In this document: piece by piece, positions 30,001 through 39,946 of the stretch
Numbering within the stretch: position 1 is the stretch's first letter
How the letters are laid out: every line of letters starts with the position of its first letter
From: Fonsecaea monophora
Taxonomy: Eukaryota; Ascomycota; Eurotiomycetes; Chaetothyriales; Herpotrichiellaceae
Reading direction: 5' to 3'
NCBI RefSeq assembly: GCF_001642475.1
Contig: NW_019174083.1
Coordinates: 1 to 58,635 of the forward strand
Length of the DNA: 58,635 nt
Notes under the pieces: generated by a model
Database searches by the model: none
What the model saw: only the letters and a program-made list of their open reading frames with translations
Told to the model about the DNA's origin: nothing
Position numbers and translations under genes: made by a program

Positions 30001-32440
30001 GCCACAACAGAAGAGCGTAGATGACATGCTGTCAACCGCCATGAGAGACTTATCATTAGAGCAGGATGCCGCCGAAATGGACTATGAACATGACGGCGCT
30101 GTGCATCAACTTCCGGTTGGACCAGAAGCACCTCAGGGTCAATCTTGGGCAGTGCATCAAGTTCTAGCTGAACTAGCAGCACCTCAGGGTCAATTTTGGC
30201 CAGTGCAACCGACCGTGCAACAAGAAGAGGTCGCCACGGGAGTGCCAGGGTATGAGCCCGCGCGTCCGGTTGGCCTGTACGTTGAGGACGTGGAGGAAGA
30301 CGACCCAGGAGCTCCTAACCCATACCGCTGGCGGGAGTCTCAAATGCGTTCGGTGCTAACGAACGAAGAGTTCATGTTGGCGAGAGACCTAGCCGCGTTG
30401 CTCGAATTCAACAGAAGTGGAACGACTGAAGTTCCCCAGACGGTTAGCAATCAACCTGCGATTCAGTCGACATTCGAGCCCCAGCCGAATGAAGGACACT
30501 TCGCTCAGTCAGCAATTCCTGGTTTGAATATCCATCATGTGGCGGACCTGGAAGAGGAACGTCGTCAACACGTGTGCGGTGTTAAGAGAAACCGGGAGGA
30601 CGACCCACTGCTTCCTGGAAACGAAACCATTGGCATACCTGACTTCCACCGAGCCACTCAGTATACAGGCACTGATCGAAAGAGGTTGTCAATGCGGTCT
30701 CCCCTTTCCCAGTGCAACACTTCTCAGCCCAAAACTCTTTTGGGGAGCGCGTTGGAGCAGGCTATAAGACGGCATTTACCTCTGCCGGCGGTGAATCCGA
30801 CAGCCCCAATCAATCCTATTTCCCCATCCCTGCAGGATGGCGACGTTCAACCAAGAGGAACACAACCTCAGGACAGTACAGATGAGAAGGATCAAAAATC
30901 TCCAGACATCGTTTCAAGCGGTGAGGGTGATGCCGACGTCCAAGGAAGCAGCAGCATCACGGGCCAAGGCACTCCTGCCCAGGAGGAGAGAGGCGTCCAT
31001 AACCAAGGAGAAACAGACAGCCAAAACCCTCCAATTGAGGACGCCCTCACTGAACGTACAGTCACAGACCACGAGTCTAGAGAGATTGCTCCAGGGAACG
31101 CAAACCCGGTAGAGGAGGATTTCGCCGCGACCCTAACCGCATACGAAAGGCAGCTTGCTGCCGATGCGATCCACTCAGGACAACAGCCCGAAAACAATGC
31201 CCAAGGGAGCGCAGACCCGGTGGAGTACGATATCGAAGCGCTCTTGCTCGAACATGAGAGGCAGGTTGCTGCTGAGGCCAGTCAGACAGGGCAAGAGACG
31301 GAAGACAATGCCCAAGGGAACACGGACTCGGTAGAGGACGATTTCGCCGCGACCCTAGCCGCATACGAAAGGCAGCTTGCTACCGATGCGATCCACTCCG
31401 GACAACAGCCCGAAAACAATGCCCAAGGGAGCGCAGACCCGATAGAGGACGATATCGAAGCGCTCTTACTGGAACATGAGAGGCAGGTTGCTGCCGAAGC
31501 GAGTCACACAGGACAAGAGCCCGAAAACAATATCCAAGGGAACTCAACCTCGATAGAGGACGATTTCGAATGGCTCTTACGTGAATATGAAGGGCAAGCT
31601 TCTGAGGAGAGTGACTCGGGGCAAGAGACGGAAGACGATGACCAAGACGACGCAACCTCGGTGGAGGGTGATCACCGCTCGATGCTATTTGCATATGCAA
31701 GGCAAGTTGCTGCCGAAGAGAATCGCTCAGAGGAGGATCTCGGAGACGATACTCAGGGGAGCGGAGACCCGTTGGATGTTGACTATGAAGCGGCCTTACA
31801 AGCATATGAAAGGCAAGCTGCGATAGCTCAGGCGAACCGCACAGGCCAGGGTCAAGATGGGGTGTCCTCCCCTGATACTGATACCGAGCGCGGGTCGGAT
31901 GAAGAAGACGGACAGGACGAAGAGGGTAGACAAAACCCTTGGGACAATGGTGACGATGAAGACAACAACGGTAACGGAGCAGAATCTGCACACGGTGGGA
32001 GTGAAGGATCTCAGAAAGGAGATGTGATTGATAGCGAAGACTGGAATCAGGGGCAGGAGGACGGGGACGAGGAAGAGGAAGAATCGAGCGACGAAGACTT
32101 CTGGGACGCGATGCCGGGAGAAGAAGACGGCTCCCCATGCAGGGATCGAATGTTCCGCGAGCTCAACCGACTTCAGAACAGGGTTCCCCAGCCATCCACG
32201 ATACCGGAGCCAAGGCCAAAGTACGTCGAACGTCGACGTTCGTCATACATGGAGCCATCGGTGGCAGAGCACATATGGTGGTGTGCCACAGACAGAGGCC
32301 GGGACTGGTTGTGGGACAATTGGGCCACTATCAGAGTAGAATATGGCTGGAAGATGATCGATCGATGCCGGGATATTGTCGATGAGTATGAGGAACAGCA
32401 GGCGCAACAGGCGCAAGAAGAGCAACAAGCGCAGGGTTGA
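27011..32440 (+). CDS. Giant signal-peptide membrane protein with acidic disordered tail and 37-residue repeats
   Basis: Uninterrupted frame of 1809 residues. The first in-frame ATG begins MLSFKWTLLLSLWLVANVAA, a textbook signal peptide. A second weaker hydrophobic segment (ELFVGAAGAVTMASALGWHL) follows. Residues about 60-200 form a candidate lumenal or external domain with two Cys and an NGT sequon. Residues about 219-250 and 258-305 are membrane-like, the latter with three copies of a WLCR(x)AAAATTA-type unit. From about 310 the chain is acidic, Ser/Pro/Gln-rich and disordered. It contains a 17-residue tandem pair (AVHQ...APQGQ, residues 1030-1063) and seven 37-residue repeats (from 1362). 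The end is a Trp-rich patch (EHIWWCATDRGRDWLWDNWA) and a Gln-rich tail. I recognise no family. The signal peptide, consistent codon use and repeat conservation argue for a real gene; topology is inferred. Confidence 0.8.
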   Translation: MLSFKWTLLLSLWLVANVAAIPRIATQEIELFVGAAGAVTMASALGWHLLRNKRAAEAPASVGPSFVKTVVSKGSRDVIFRPTHPSTVPMTRFFSVQAWTNGTIIYTEEIVDLRLGDLTNRNPSSSVIVTEDICLSHERIDQDTCEAGNVSMGIDVEELPSPSDNEPSVWRSLASSMANMITHAHSKMEPTIEFARQTFFAIHNFLNKALVPFLRLIPTHPALAAFILLGIPLLIKLGPIAAMICLIFMRRYGPAAGKRGLWLCRAAAATTATVFTWLCRFAAAAATTAFILLCRYAPVVLLYLQDSLARFIRWNVEGDEGSDIAIEEALEALPVDEVVVSLDPSTDAPLDPTPATQVTPSLPETSENDGVGTLVNSTEAEKPAEQASPVDTPPHDKEDGLLSQPPFASKDPLAPDLGGEPSQSDSLPVVSNPIRPRDMVEHLADRPFTRRDPRARLSILTGARNPGERQRQQLAERASRQAEFSAKADSLYAMGRPDRRSSQPQPARMVTEKPGSDNDVASEKVPSPQTESSVVSTPGDIPVVEELGEKESPNIQLRSNTTNEHETESHDGASSQSQLGLDDVNEHEDLSAASPSKDIPILGEPQEEKSSNSPLRPITSNENDLVGPESVSTELRDGRTSTETPPLLEPNLGSIPPSQEEQDSAATFPSTFTEEESITRSSGPVFSSASAPIKSNAVENEEKAEDDNSQNRVGKEKDIRPRPMVEDAEDEDDNRPTSTPSTGILEMVAGAEQPLEGEAKRDNGGNEGPLSSSVSGIDAPEERRQQSNDASAQRTDDASGVSGDSIATGTADFGGLFDSDSPVTSPSTQRDVHQSHGTGVRRPGGLDTQTQEAGVTPSRSERVRGVTFATESDGSVVSQTCHFRSDEAPAVLRDSMVVDAQGAAATGIQVSNEQPTPVVSAFARTQGQPLGGSGFDSAFLRSLQSFSLMSEEDQARVLAESARGSVDPPVVTSQMDPDLMDVTEDAPEPEPEPMQFEPQQKSVDDMLSTAMRDLSLEQDAAEMDYEHDGAVHQLPVGPEAPQGQSWAVHQVLAELAAPQGQFWPVQPTVQQEEVATGVPGYEPARPVGLYVEDVEEDDPGAPNPYRWRESQMRSVLTNEEFMLARDLAALLEFNRSGTTEVPQTVSNQPAIQSTFEPQPNEGHFAQSAIPGLNIHHVADLEEERRQHVCGVKRNREDDPLLPGNETIGIPDFHRATQYTGTDRKRLSMRSPLSQCNTSQPKTLLGSALEQAIRRHLPLPAVNPTAPINPISPSLQDGDVQPRGTQPQDSTDEKDQKSPDIVSSGEGDADVQGSSSITGQGTPAQEERGVHNQGETDSQNPPIEDALTERTVTDHESREIAPGNANPVEEDFAATLTAYERQLAADAIHSGQQPENNAQGSADPVEYDIEALLLEHERQVAAEASQTGQETEDNAQGNTDSVEDDFAATLAAYERQLATDAIHSGQQPENNAQGSADPIEDDIEALLLEHERQVAAEASHTGQEPENNIQGNSTSIEDDFEWLLREYEGQASEESDSGQETEDDDQDDATSVEGDHRSMLFAYARQVAAEENRSEEDLGDDTQGSGDPLDVDYEAALQAYERQAAIAQANRTGQGQDGVSSPDTDTERGSDEEDGQDEEGRQNPWDNGDDEDNNGNGAESAHGGSEGSQKGDVIDSEDWNQGQEDGDEEEEESSDEDFWDAMPGEEDGSPCRDRMFRELNRLQNRVPQPSTIPEPRPKYVERRRSSYMEPSVAEHIWWCATDRGRDWLWDNWATIRVEYGWKMIDRCRDIVDEYEEQQAQQAQEEQQAQG
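30098..30199 (+). repeat. 51-bp in-frame tandem duplication
   Basis: Two adjacent 17-codon units starting AVHQ and containing APQGQ; the AVHQ and CCTCAGGGTCAAT portions are nearly identical at DNA level while the middle has diverged. Confidence 0.75.
31094..31867 (+). repeat. Seven 111-bp (37-residue) coding repeats with a 222-bp higher order
   Basis: Units begin at 31094, 31205, 31316, 31427, 31538, 31646 and 31757; the fifth lacks one codon. Each follows the pattern G-x-x-D-x-[VI]-E-D-D-[FI]-E-A-x-L-x-x-[YH]-E-R-Q-[VL]-A-A-E/D, then a TGQE/SGQQ-PENNAQ-like linker. Units 1+2 and 3+4 are alternating types (AYERQLA, then EHERQVA) and are nearly identical as pairs, so a 222-bp dimer was duplicated recently. 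Units 5 to 7 are older and diverged. Confidence 0.9.
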
Positions 32441-34482
32441 GGGCAGTATGTTGCTGGCGCTCAGCCCGACGCAGAAACTGTAGTTGTAGTATACTCAAAG
32501 GATCAATGTCCACACATTTTCCACATACCTATTGCTTAGAGAGTCTCGCTCTCGCTTTTTTGGAATGGACCGAAATCGTGCCGACTCCGCAGGACAAAGC
32601 GCAACAGCTAGTCACGCGACGGTTAGATCAAAGTGTACTGGGTACTTGTAGTCGCGACCATCTGCGAGGTTCTTTTCCTGCACCCCGGGATCTAAGCAAC
32701 TGCCGAAGATCGAATGCTTGGAGATCGACTAAAGGAAGACAGTAGACGAAAAATGGCTCACATGTCCAACCTCATGCAGAACATGGAGGAGGAAAAACTA
32801 ATTCAATTTAGTCAGCCACCCAGCTTTTGATTTTAATGGAGAACGCACCGTCTGGCTCATCACAGGCCACCTTCGGCAGACTCGGCCGAGTCAGTTTGGG
32901 CCGAAATGCAGATTCGAGAAGAGTCGAACATGACCGACTATTGCTGCGAGAATGTCCATCCGAGAAATCGACATATGAGCCCACTCGGACCATTCATCGG
33001 ACCCGCCGGCGCGAAACGTCACCGAATCCGAATATACACAGCACAGTAGAAGGGCGCCATGTCAAGGTTTGCAAGCGTCTGGGGCTGCTATTGGAGGACA
33101 GCCTGCATGGATTTGGAGACGCACACGGATACGGAGCACGCTCGAGAGCGGAGCGGATGAACGGAGATTTCGGATTGAGTTGTCCTGTGCGTCCGTCTGC
33201 GTTTCGAGTGTGATCTGAGGCTTCGGTCAGTCGAGAGAGAGGGAGGAAAGAGGGTGCAGGTCCGCGAAGGTGGTGCGAGGTGGTTCGAGGTACTGTACGT
33301 AGGTGCATGGGAGAGTGAGAGGGTGAGAGGGCGCAGTCAAAATCCCCTGGCAGGGGATCCGTTGGCCATGACAAGAACAAGACCTCGTTCCCCCATAACG
33401 AGTACTGTTGACTGATTCGAGGTTGGTGAAACTGATTTATCTTTCCCAAAGGAGTGAGGTGAGAATTGCAAGCTGGAACTGTCGTAGTCTGATACATGCC
33501 GGGGAAAGTCCATGGGACGAAGCGAACAAGCGGTGCCAGCCCGCAATGACCAGGCTATGATGGTGCCATGGTTCACGTTTTGCTGACTGCAGGCAGGCTC
33601 TGAGGAAGGAAATACGAGCACTTAACCCCGGCACTTTGAAAAAGTGATGGAATCGTGAATCAGTACCAGGTAATGGAGGTTGCCGCTGGCCTTACTCGTA
33701 GTCACTTTGTCGAATGAGAATGGCGGCAAATGGCTGGGGGGTTTTGAGGTCTCGGGAAATGCAAATACTGGTGCCTGGAGCCTGAGAGTTTGGGGGCTTC
33801 GGTATGACGCTCCCCTTTAAGCATGGGTACAACCCCACCATTGATTTCAACGGGCCCCCTAATACACACAGGGCAGCAGGTGGTGGCCCCCTGCCCAGTC
33901 ACTTACCCGTGCCACCCTGAAACCCACAGGGCTACCCTCCATCGTCATAGCCGGCCGAGCGACTGACAAGCTAGGCCTGGTGCACCTAAACTCTGGGCGG
34001 GTTTGGTGATGGCGAGAATGGATCCGCATCCTTGCACCACTGCGCATCCCCTCGTAAATCGTATCTGGATCATGGTTCTCGCCGGAACTACTTGATACAC
34101 TTTCAACCTTCCTGAAATTCCTGAATCACGACTTCATTTTCTGCCTGATTAATCAACTTCATATTCACATTTTCCATTCTGCTCCAATCAATTTTGTGCT
34201 GAGATTTGCCCATCTGCAAAACCTCATCCCTCCCCAGGTCTCTTCCATCGACTGTCTGCTCATTGAGTCAATCTTGTCCCATGCCCCAGTGGCGAAGGAC
34301 GACGTTTCAGGACATTCGCAAACACAATGAGTGCAGTGACCTACTCCTAATAAAGCATCCGGATTTCCGTCCTCTCCCAAGCGGGTACCTGCATTCAGCG
34401 TAATTCCACGAGTTTCTCTCCAGCCTATACGAATCCTCCTTGAGTTACGAAGGTGGCGGCGGCGTCGCCGAGAAGAGTGACC
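32441..34482. other. Long intergenic region (2 kb)
   Basis: No gene is supported. Short frames on both strands overlap one another without motifs or splice partners. It probably includes the long 5' leader of the FarA-like gene, which is common for fungal regulators. Confidence 0.5.
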
Positions 34483-37331
34483 ATGGACCCTCGTGGCAGC
34501 ATTGACAGCATGGGTTATGACATGTCCCAATTCGTGTCCCAACAGCCTCCACAAATATTCGGAGCATATCACCCAGACGGCACTCCTATACCCCCGACTC
34601 TACCGCCTGGTGCATATTTTGGTGATTTCACTGATGGAGGTGCAGACGACAATGATCCCAAGCGCCGGCGCATTGCAAGGGTGCGCTTCTCTACACATTT
34701 ACCAAATAAGAACCGTACCTGCTGACGGTGGCTGCAGGCTTGCGACATGTGCAGAAAGAAAAAGATCAAGTGTGACGGCAAGATGCCCAAATGTGGTCAC
34801 TGCATCAACTACAAGACAGAATGTATCTTCACACAGGTCGAGAAGAAGCGGAATCCTCCAAAGGGGTATGTTATTCTCGGATTCCACAAAAATAGCGTCG
34901 CTGGAAAACTGATTGCCGTGACAGAGCCAAATATATCGAGGGCCTCGAAAATCGCCTCGGCCGCATGGAGTCTCTATTACGAATGTCTGGACTCCTCAGC
35001 GAAGAAGATGTAGGCAAGACCGACTTGGGGACGCTGGAGAAGCGTCTCGCCGAAAAGGCCTCGTCAAGAGACTTCTCCTCAACACACAAGACAGACTCTC
35101 CGGGTACTGCGAAGAGCGGTGCTAATTCTACCGTGGCCGAAAATTCCCCCCGACCTGGCTCACAACGGGAATCCCTTGAAACCCCTAGGGACAATATGAC
35201 TTCTCCGAGTACAGATGGTGATAGACCAAGCAGGGACGACGTAGAAAATCTTTCCGAAGCAATGTGCTCGCTTGTCACCAACAACGTTGGCGAGACCAGA
35301 TACATTGGTGTGTATCCTCGTTATTGCTTGCCTTTACCCTTGGTTCTAACACGTCATCCAGGATCATCTTCGGCCTTCTCCATCTTCTCGAGTAAAGGTA
35401 TAGAGTGGGTCAACGAAAAGACCGGGGATACTTCTTTCCAGGAAACCATTCAAAACGCTGTCAACGAAGACGATACCAAGTGGCAATACTGGAAGCCCGA
35501 GGTGTTTGGAGACATCTTTGTCCGCCGGGTCTTCAAACCGCTGCCGCCAAAGGAAGAAGCTTTGTCATTATTCAAGGATTTCTTTGAAAACTTCAACTGC
35601 ATGTTCCCATTGTTCCATGAACCTACGTTCATGCACCTCGTCGAGAAACAATATTCCAAGGATCCATACGAAGGGAGCGGGTGGTGGGCGAGCATAAACG
35701 TTGCTCTCGCCATTGCCTATCGAATCAGAGTCATGAGTAATGTTGTTCCGCAAGAAGATGACCAAAAGGCATGGCTTTATCTCAAAAATGCCATGGGCGT
35801 CATCACCGAACTGACTATGCGAAACACCGATCTTCTAAGCGTTCAGGCTCTTCTCGGCATGGCTCTGTTCTTGCAGGGCACACCAAATCCCCAGCCGTCT
35901 TTCTTTCTGATTGCTGCTGCCATCCGATGTTCACACACGATAGGACTGCACAAGCGAGGATCGGCATTCAACCTCAACCCCATCGAAGTCGAACAGCGCA
36001 AACGAGTCTTTTGGATTGCATATCTTCTGGATAAGGACGCCTGCCTCCGGGCCGGTAGACCTCCTGCACAGGACGATGATGACATGAACGTCGAGCTACC
36101 TTCGGAGGACCCCCCCGATAACATTGGAAATGTCCCGTTGGCCGACGGTAAGAGTAAGATAAACCTCTTCCGCCTCATGTGTGAATTTGCCATTATTTCA
36201 AGCAAGGTGTACCGTCAGCTCTATTCTGTCAGAGCTTCCAAGCAAAGTGATGGTGAGCTTCTGAACACCATCGGCGAGCTCGACAAAGAGTTGGAAGCTT
36301 GGAAGGACAGCATTCCTCTGGATTTCCGGCCGGAGCACGAGATCAAGACGTCGCACACCCCGCTCATTCTACACATCGTCGTCCTTCATTTCTCATACTA
36401 CAATTGCTTGACTACAATTCACCGGATGTCGGTCCATCACGGCTATTGGACCAGTCGACTATCGGAATATGCCATCCAAGGTCTCAATGCGCGGCCTCTC
36501 AATCCAAGGGTCTTCTCTTCTGCGGCACTTTGCGTTTCAGCTGCACGGGCCTCGATCCACCTCATCAAATACATCCCACAAGGTGACTTTGCATGCGTCT
36601 GGCTGATTTTATACTTCCCCGTTTCGGCATTGGTCACCCTTTTTGCCAACATCCTCCAAAATCCTCAAGACACCCGCGCGAGAGCCGACATAAAGCTGAT
36701 GGACCTCGTCGTCAACTTTCTTTCGAATGTCGCGCATGACGAAGGCTCCGGATCGTTGAACCGCATGCTCACAGTGTGCTCAGAGTTTGCACGTATTGCA
36801 CGAGTGGTGATTGAAAAGGCCGAGAAGGAAGGCTCAAAACGAAAACGCAGGCTTGTGCCTGAAGAAGTTATGCGCGTCAACCAATCATCCATGGCACAGG
36901 TTCAGGCACAGATAAACGGGCGCAAGACCGGATCTCGAAGATCAAGTGGTGCTGGCGCCTCGCCACGTACTACGAGCACCATGCCACCAACAACCACAAC
37001 CGCCACACCTGTGACTCCCAATGCCGGTAATGGTACAGGCAATAACATGAAGACTAACAATCAGTTCTTCAACATGCCAACATTCGATAATGATTATACT
37101 GACCCGATCTCGGCTCCAGGTCTGAGTCCAGACATGGGTAGTCAGCAGATGCCCAGTTCCACAATGTCGCCTCTCAATGTTGGGTCTTTTCAACATCCCT
37201 TTGTGCCTCAGGATTTGTGGCAGATGCCGATGACTTTCGAGTGGGACTGGGCGGAGACATTTGGACAGCCCACTTTTAACGACTTTATCTTGAGCGACAA
37301 TATAACTGATGGAACGATGCCTCATCCGTGA
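34483..37331 (+). CDS. Zn2Cys6 transcription factor, FarA/FarB (CTF1) family
   Basis: Four exons, 34483-34680, 34738-34865, 34925-35307 and 35362-37331, 892 residues. Exon 1 ends in KRRRIAR and exon 2 opens ACDMCRKKKIKCDGKMPKC, giving the six-Cys zinc cluster (C-x2-C-x6-C-x6-C-x2-C-x6-C). The linker VEKKRNPPKG|AKYIEGLENRLGRMESLLR is the hallmark of the cutinase/fatty-acid regulators CTF1, FarA and FarB. The fungal-specific middle homology domain lies at residues about 300-620 (HEPTFMHLVEKQY, SHTIGLHKRGSAF, RKRVFWIAYLLDKDACLRAGRPP). The tail is Thr/Asn-rich with an aromatic-acidic end. These factors activate beta-oxidation, peroxisomal and lipase/cutinase genes in response to fatty acids, binding a CCTCGG core. 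Choosing between FarA and FarB needs a tree. The first donor, GTGCGC, is non-optimal. Confidence 0.88.
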
Positions 37332-38365
37332 TTTATGATGGAGATACACTGAGCCAGCATGTACATGAAAATGACCTCGGTCAACCTTGAACCTACTACG
37401 GCGTTCATGATGAGAAGAAAACCGCTCTCTGATATGGAGAGCAGGACTTGTTCCCGTTGGGCGGCACTGTACCAATACATGATACCCCATTCTTGCGATG
37501 CAAACTCTCTCTTGGACCGTTCCCTCCTTTTCCTCTCAGATACTTTCTGACGCTGTTCCTAGCGCTGAGGTATGTTGACCTTGGCTGATGTTTGCTTGCT
37601 AACTATTGGCAACGCTTTCGTCTCATTTTGCAGCCTGGGCTAATGTTCAAGGTATATAGACACCTTGGCGGCTTGTTGGGCTGGGTCGGGTCTGGCAGCA
37701 TGATTTCAGCAATCAGCTTCTCGAATGGCTCGAGGCTATTGAATTGATTGGTCACGTTCAGAACAATCTCTTTCTCATCACTTCACGTCCGAAACAATCT
37801 CTTCTGCAAAGTCTGATCTGTCATTGTCGGTTCCCACTCCCACCTTTGTCTCGTTCTTCCAGTCCCTCGAAATTCATCCAGTGTGCCCTTTCTCAAATCT
37901 TTCGATCTCCTCCATCGACAGACATCACTCTTCGTCCTATGAGACTAGATTTCTGCGTTGACCTGCTTTTCCTCAGCACTTCGCCGCCAAAGAGTGAAAC
38001 AAGTCTCCCTCCGTGAGTACACTGTTACAGCAGCCTTTCTAGTCAGATTTTTGCTGAAAAGATATCAGTAAGTACATCGCACGCCACCAATATTCTACCA
38101 GAGGAAACAACTCACACATCGTTTCAGCCTTTGCGTCGGCGCCTTGTTTGCAAGACCTTTTCTGCCCGACCTAGCAAGGGGGAGTTGCGCAGTCGTTCCC
38201 AACACGACTGGGTACTTTTCAGAAACAAAGAACTTCCCAGACAACTCTGTCGACTCATACGCTCTCTCCATTTTGCCTCAACTGGACTGGGAAGCTCCTC
38301 ATTCGTGGACTCTCTGGCTTTTGCTCTCAAAACAGTCATACATACATCATCCTCGATCATCAATC
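37332..38365. promoter_or_regulatory. Upstream region of the coiled-coil protein gene with likely leader introns
   Basis: Good splice signals occur: donor GTGAGT near 38015 and GTAAGT at 38068-38073, with acceptors TTTCTAG near 38043 and TTTCAG at 38122-38127. They suggest one or two introns in the leader. Splicing might instead extend the protein N-terminally from an ATG near 37938, which would add a hydrophobic leader. Confidence 0.4.
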
Positions 38366-39709
38366 ATGGCAACCGACCACATCGTTTGGATGATGGTCTT
38401 TGAACGCCTGGGTCTGTACGATTGGTGGAGCGCTTCCTCCCGACGTTCCAAGAGCTCTGTCATCGATGCCAAACAAGAAGACTTCCCACCTAATGCAAAG
38501 GACTTTTCGGGGGCCTCGCTCTTTGCATCCGAGACATGGATAGAAGGGCAACGCTTCGTTGTACCGGAGTCGGCAGCCGGACCCATCAACGTCCATATCA
38601 TCGACAATCCCGCCCTCGTCAAAACATGCATCCCACTGCCGGTCGAAGAAGGAGTCCTGCGACCAACGTGCCCGGTGATTCAGCGTCAACCTCGTCTTGA
38701 AATATCAACCATCATCGGCAGGGATGAAATCACTCCCCCTTCTCAGCCTTTCGTTGGAGGCAGTCTGGGCATCATTGCTGTTCTCGGAGCTGTAGCAGCC
38801 ATGCTTTGCTTTCTCAGCATCATTTACCATCGCATACGTGGACCCAGAGATCTAGAAGTGACGCAAAATGAGAAAATCAAGGATTTGGACCTACACATCC
38901 GCAACCTCAGCAACACAATCCAGGAGCAAGCCGCGAGTATCGTGGGCATCAATGAGACTGTTGCATCCTGTCATGAACGCAATGACGGGCTCAACAACGA
39001 GCTACAACGTTGTATAATCAAGATGAAAGACGACAGTGAATCCATGAAGGCCAAGGATGACCTCGCCCACCAACAGCAAGCAATGCTTGAAGAACAGGAT
39101 TCTTTGATCAAGAAGCAACAAGCCACCATGGCCGAACAAGAGTCCAGGATCAAGGAGCACCAAGACGCTCTGGCGCGACTGAGCGAAATGCAGGAAACTC
39201 TCCAACAAAAGGAGAATGAGATCAAAGAGAAGGAAAGCGCCATCGCGCAACTCATGGAGGAAAAGGGGGCGGCCTTGGAACAGGCGAGCGTGCTTGGTGG
39301 CGTCCGAGACCGGCTGACCAGTCAGCTGGAGCAGGCGAACAAGGAGTTGCGCTCAGCGACGTTCTCCGACAAGGACCTCTCGCGGCGCCGGGAGGAGATG
39401 TTGACGAAGCAAAACAAAAAGCTTCACACCTACACCCTCCACATCAAGGGTCTCAAGGCGCAGATCGAAGGCTTTGGCCAAGTGCCCGTCCCGGCGCCGG
39501 TGGATGCCGCCGCGCCAAATCCGACAGTCGAAGAGCCGGGTGCCGCTTCTCCGACGTCGGCATCTGCCTCGTCCGTTCCCGCTGCTCGCTGTCAATCGAC
39601 GATAGAGAGCCTTTGGGCCGAGGCGGCTCCTCCCAGCCAACCTGCCGCATTTCGTGGCGGCTGGCAAGGACGGGTTCGCGGACGTGGCAGAGGTGGACGT
39701 CGATCGTGA
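38366..39709 (+). CDS. Single-pass membrane protein with long coiled coil and RGG tail
   Basis: 447 residues from the first in-frame ATG (MATDHIVWMMVFERLGLYDW). Residues about 127-155 are one strong membrane segment (GGSLGIIAVLGAVAAMLCFL, then SIIYHRIRG with basic residues after it, suggesting a cytosolic C-terminal side). Residues about 165-370 are an almost continuous coiled coil, with Gln/Glu/Lys heptads and repeats of the EEQDSLIKKQQ / AEQESRIKEHQ type. Then comes a Pro/Ala/Ser linker and the tail GGWQGRVRGRGRGGRRS, an RGG-like, possibly RNA-binding or methylated motif. No family is recognised. The 222-bp open stretch upstream lacks an ATG. It sits one gene away from the giant membrane protein, on the same strand. 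Confidence 0.75.
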   Translation: MATDHIVWMMVFERLGLYDWWSASSRRSKSSVIDAKQEDFPPNAKDFSGASLFASETWIEGQRFVVPESAAGPINVHIIDNPALVKTCIPLPVEEGVLRPTCPVIQRQPRLEISTIIGRDEITPPSQPFVGGSLGIIAVLGAVAAMLCFLSIIYHRIRGPRDLEVTQNEKIKDLDLHIRNLSNTIQEQAASIVGINETVASCHERNDGLNNELQRCIIKMKDDSESMKAKDDLAHQQQAMLEEQDSLIKKQQATMAEQESRIKEHQDALARLSEMQETLQQKENEIKEKESAIAQLMEEKGAALEQASVLGGVRDRLTSQLEQANKELRSATFSDKDLSRRREEMLTKQNKKLHTYTLHIKGLKAQIEGFGQVPVPAPVDAAAPNPTVEEPGAASPTSASASSVPAARCQSTIESLWAEAAPPSQPAAFRGGWQGRVRGRGRGGRRS

Positions 39710-39946
39710 GGTCCTAGTTGGAACGGGTATGATGGACTGATTTTGTGGGGGCTGATAGGCAGGACGGCCAGGTGGAGGACATTGGCTGTTCTTCAAAGGT
39801 CACGCATCTCAAAGCAAGGCGTCGATAGGTAGAATGTATGGCAAGGACGGCCAGGTGGAGGATCATGGATTATTCAAGACGAGAGCAAGTCGATAATCAA
39901 TTCAACTTTGCGTGTGTTCATGCCTCATTTTAGCCGCCATGCTGTC

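Noticed and set aside
32994..33621. Overlapping minus-strand ORFs in the 2-kb gap
   Set aside because: Low-complexity Ser/Pro translations, no motifs, no splice partners.
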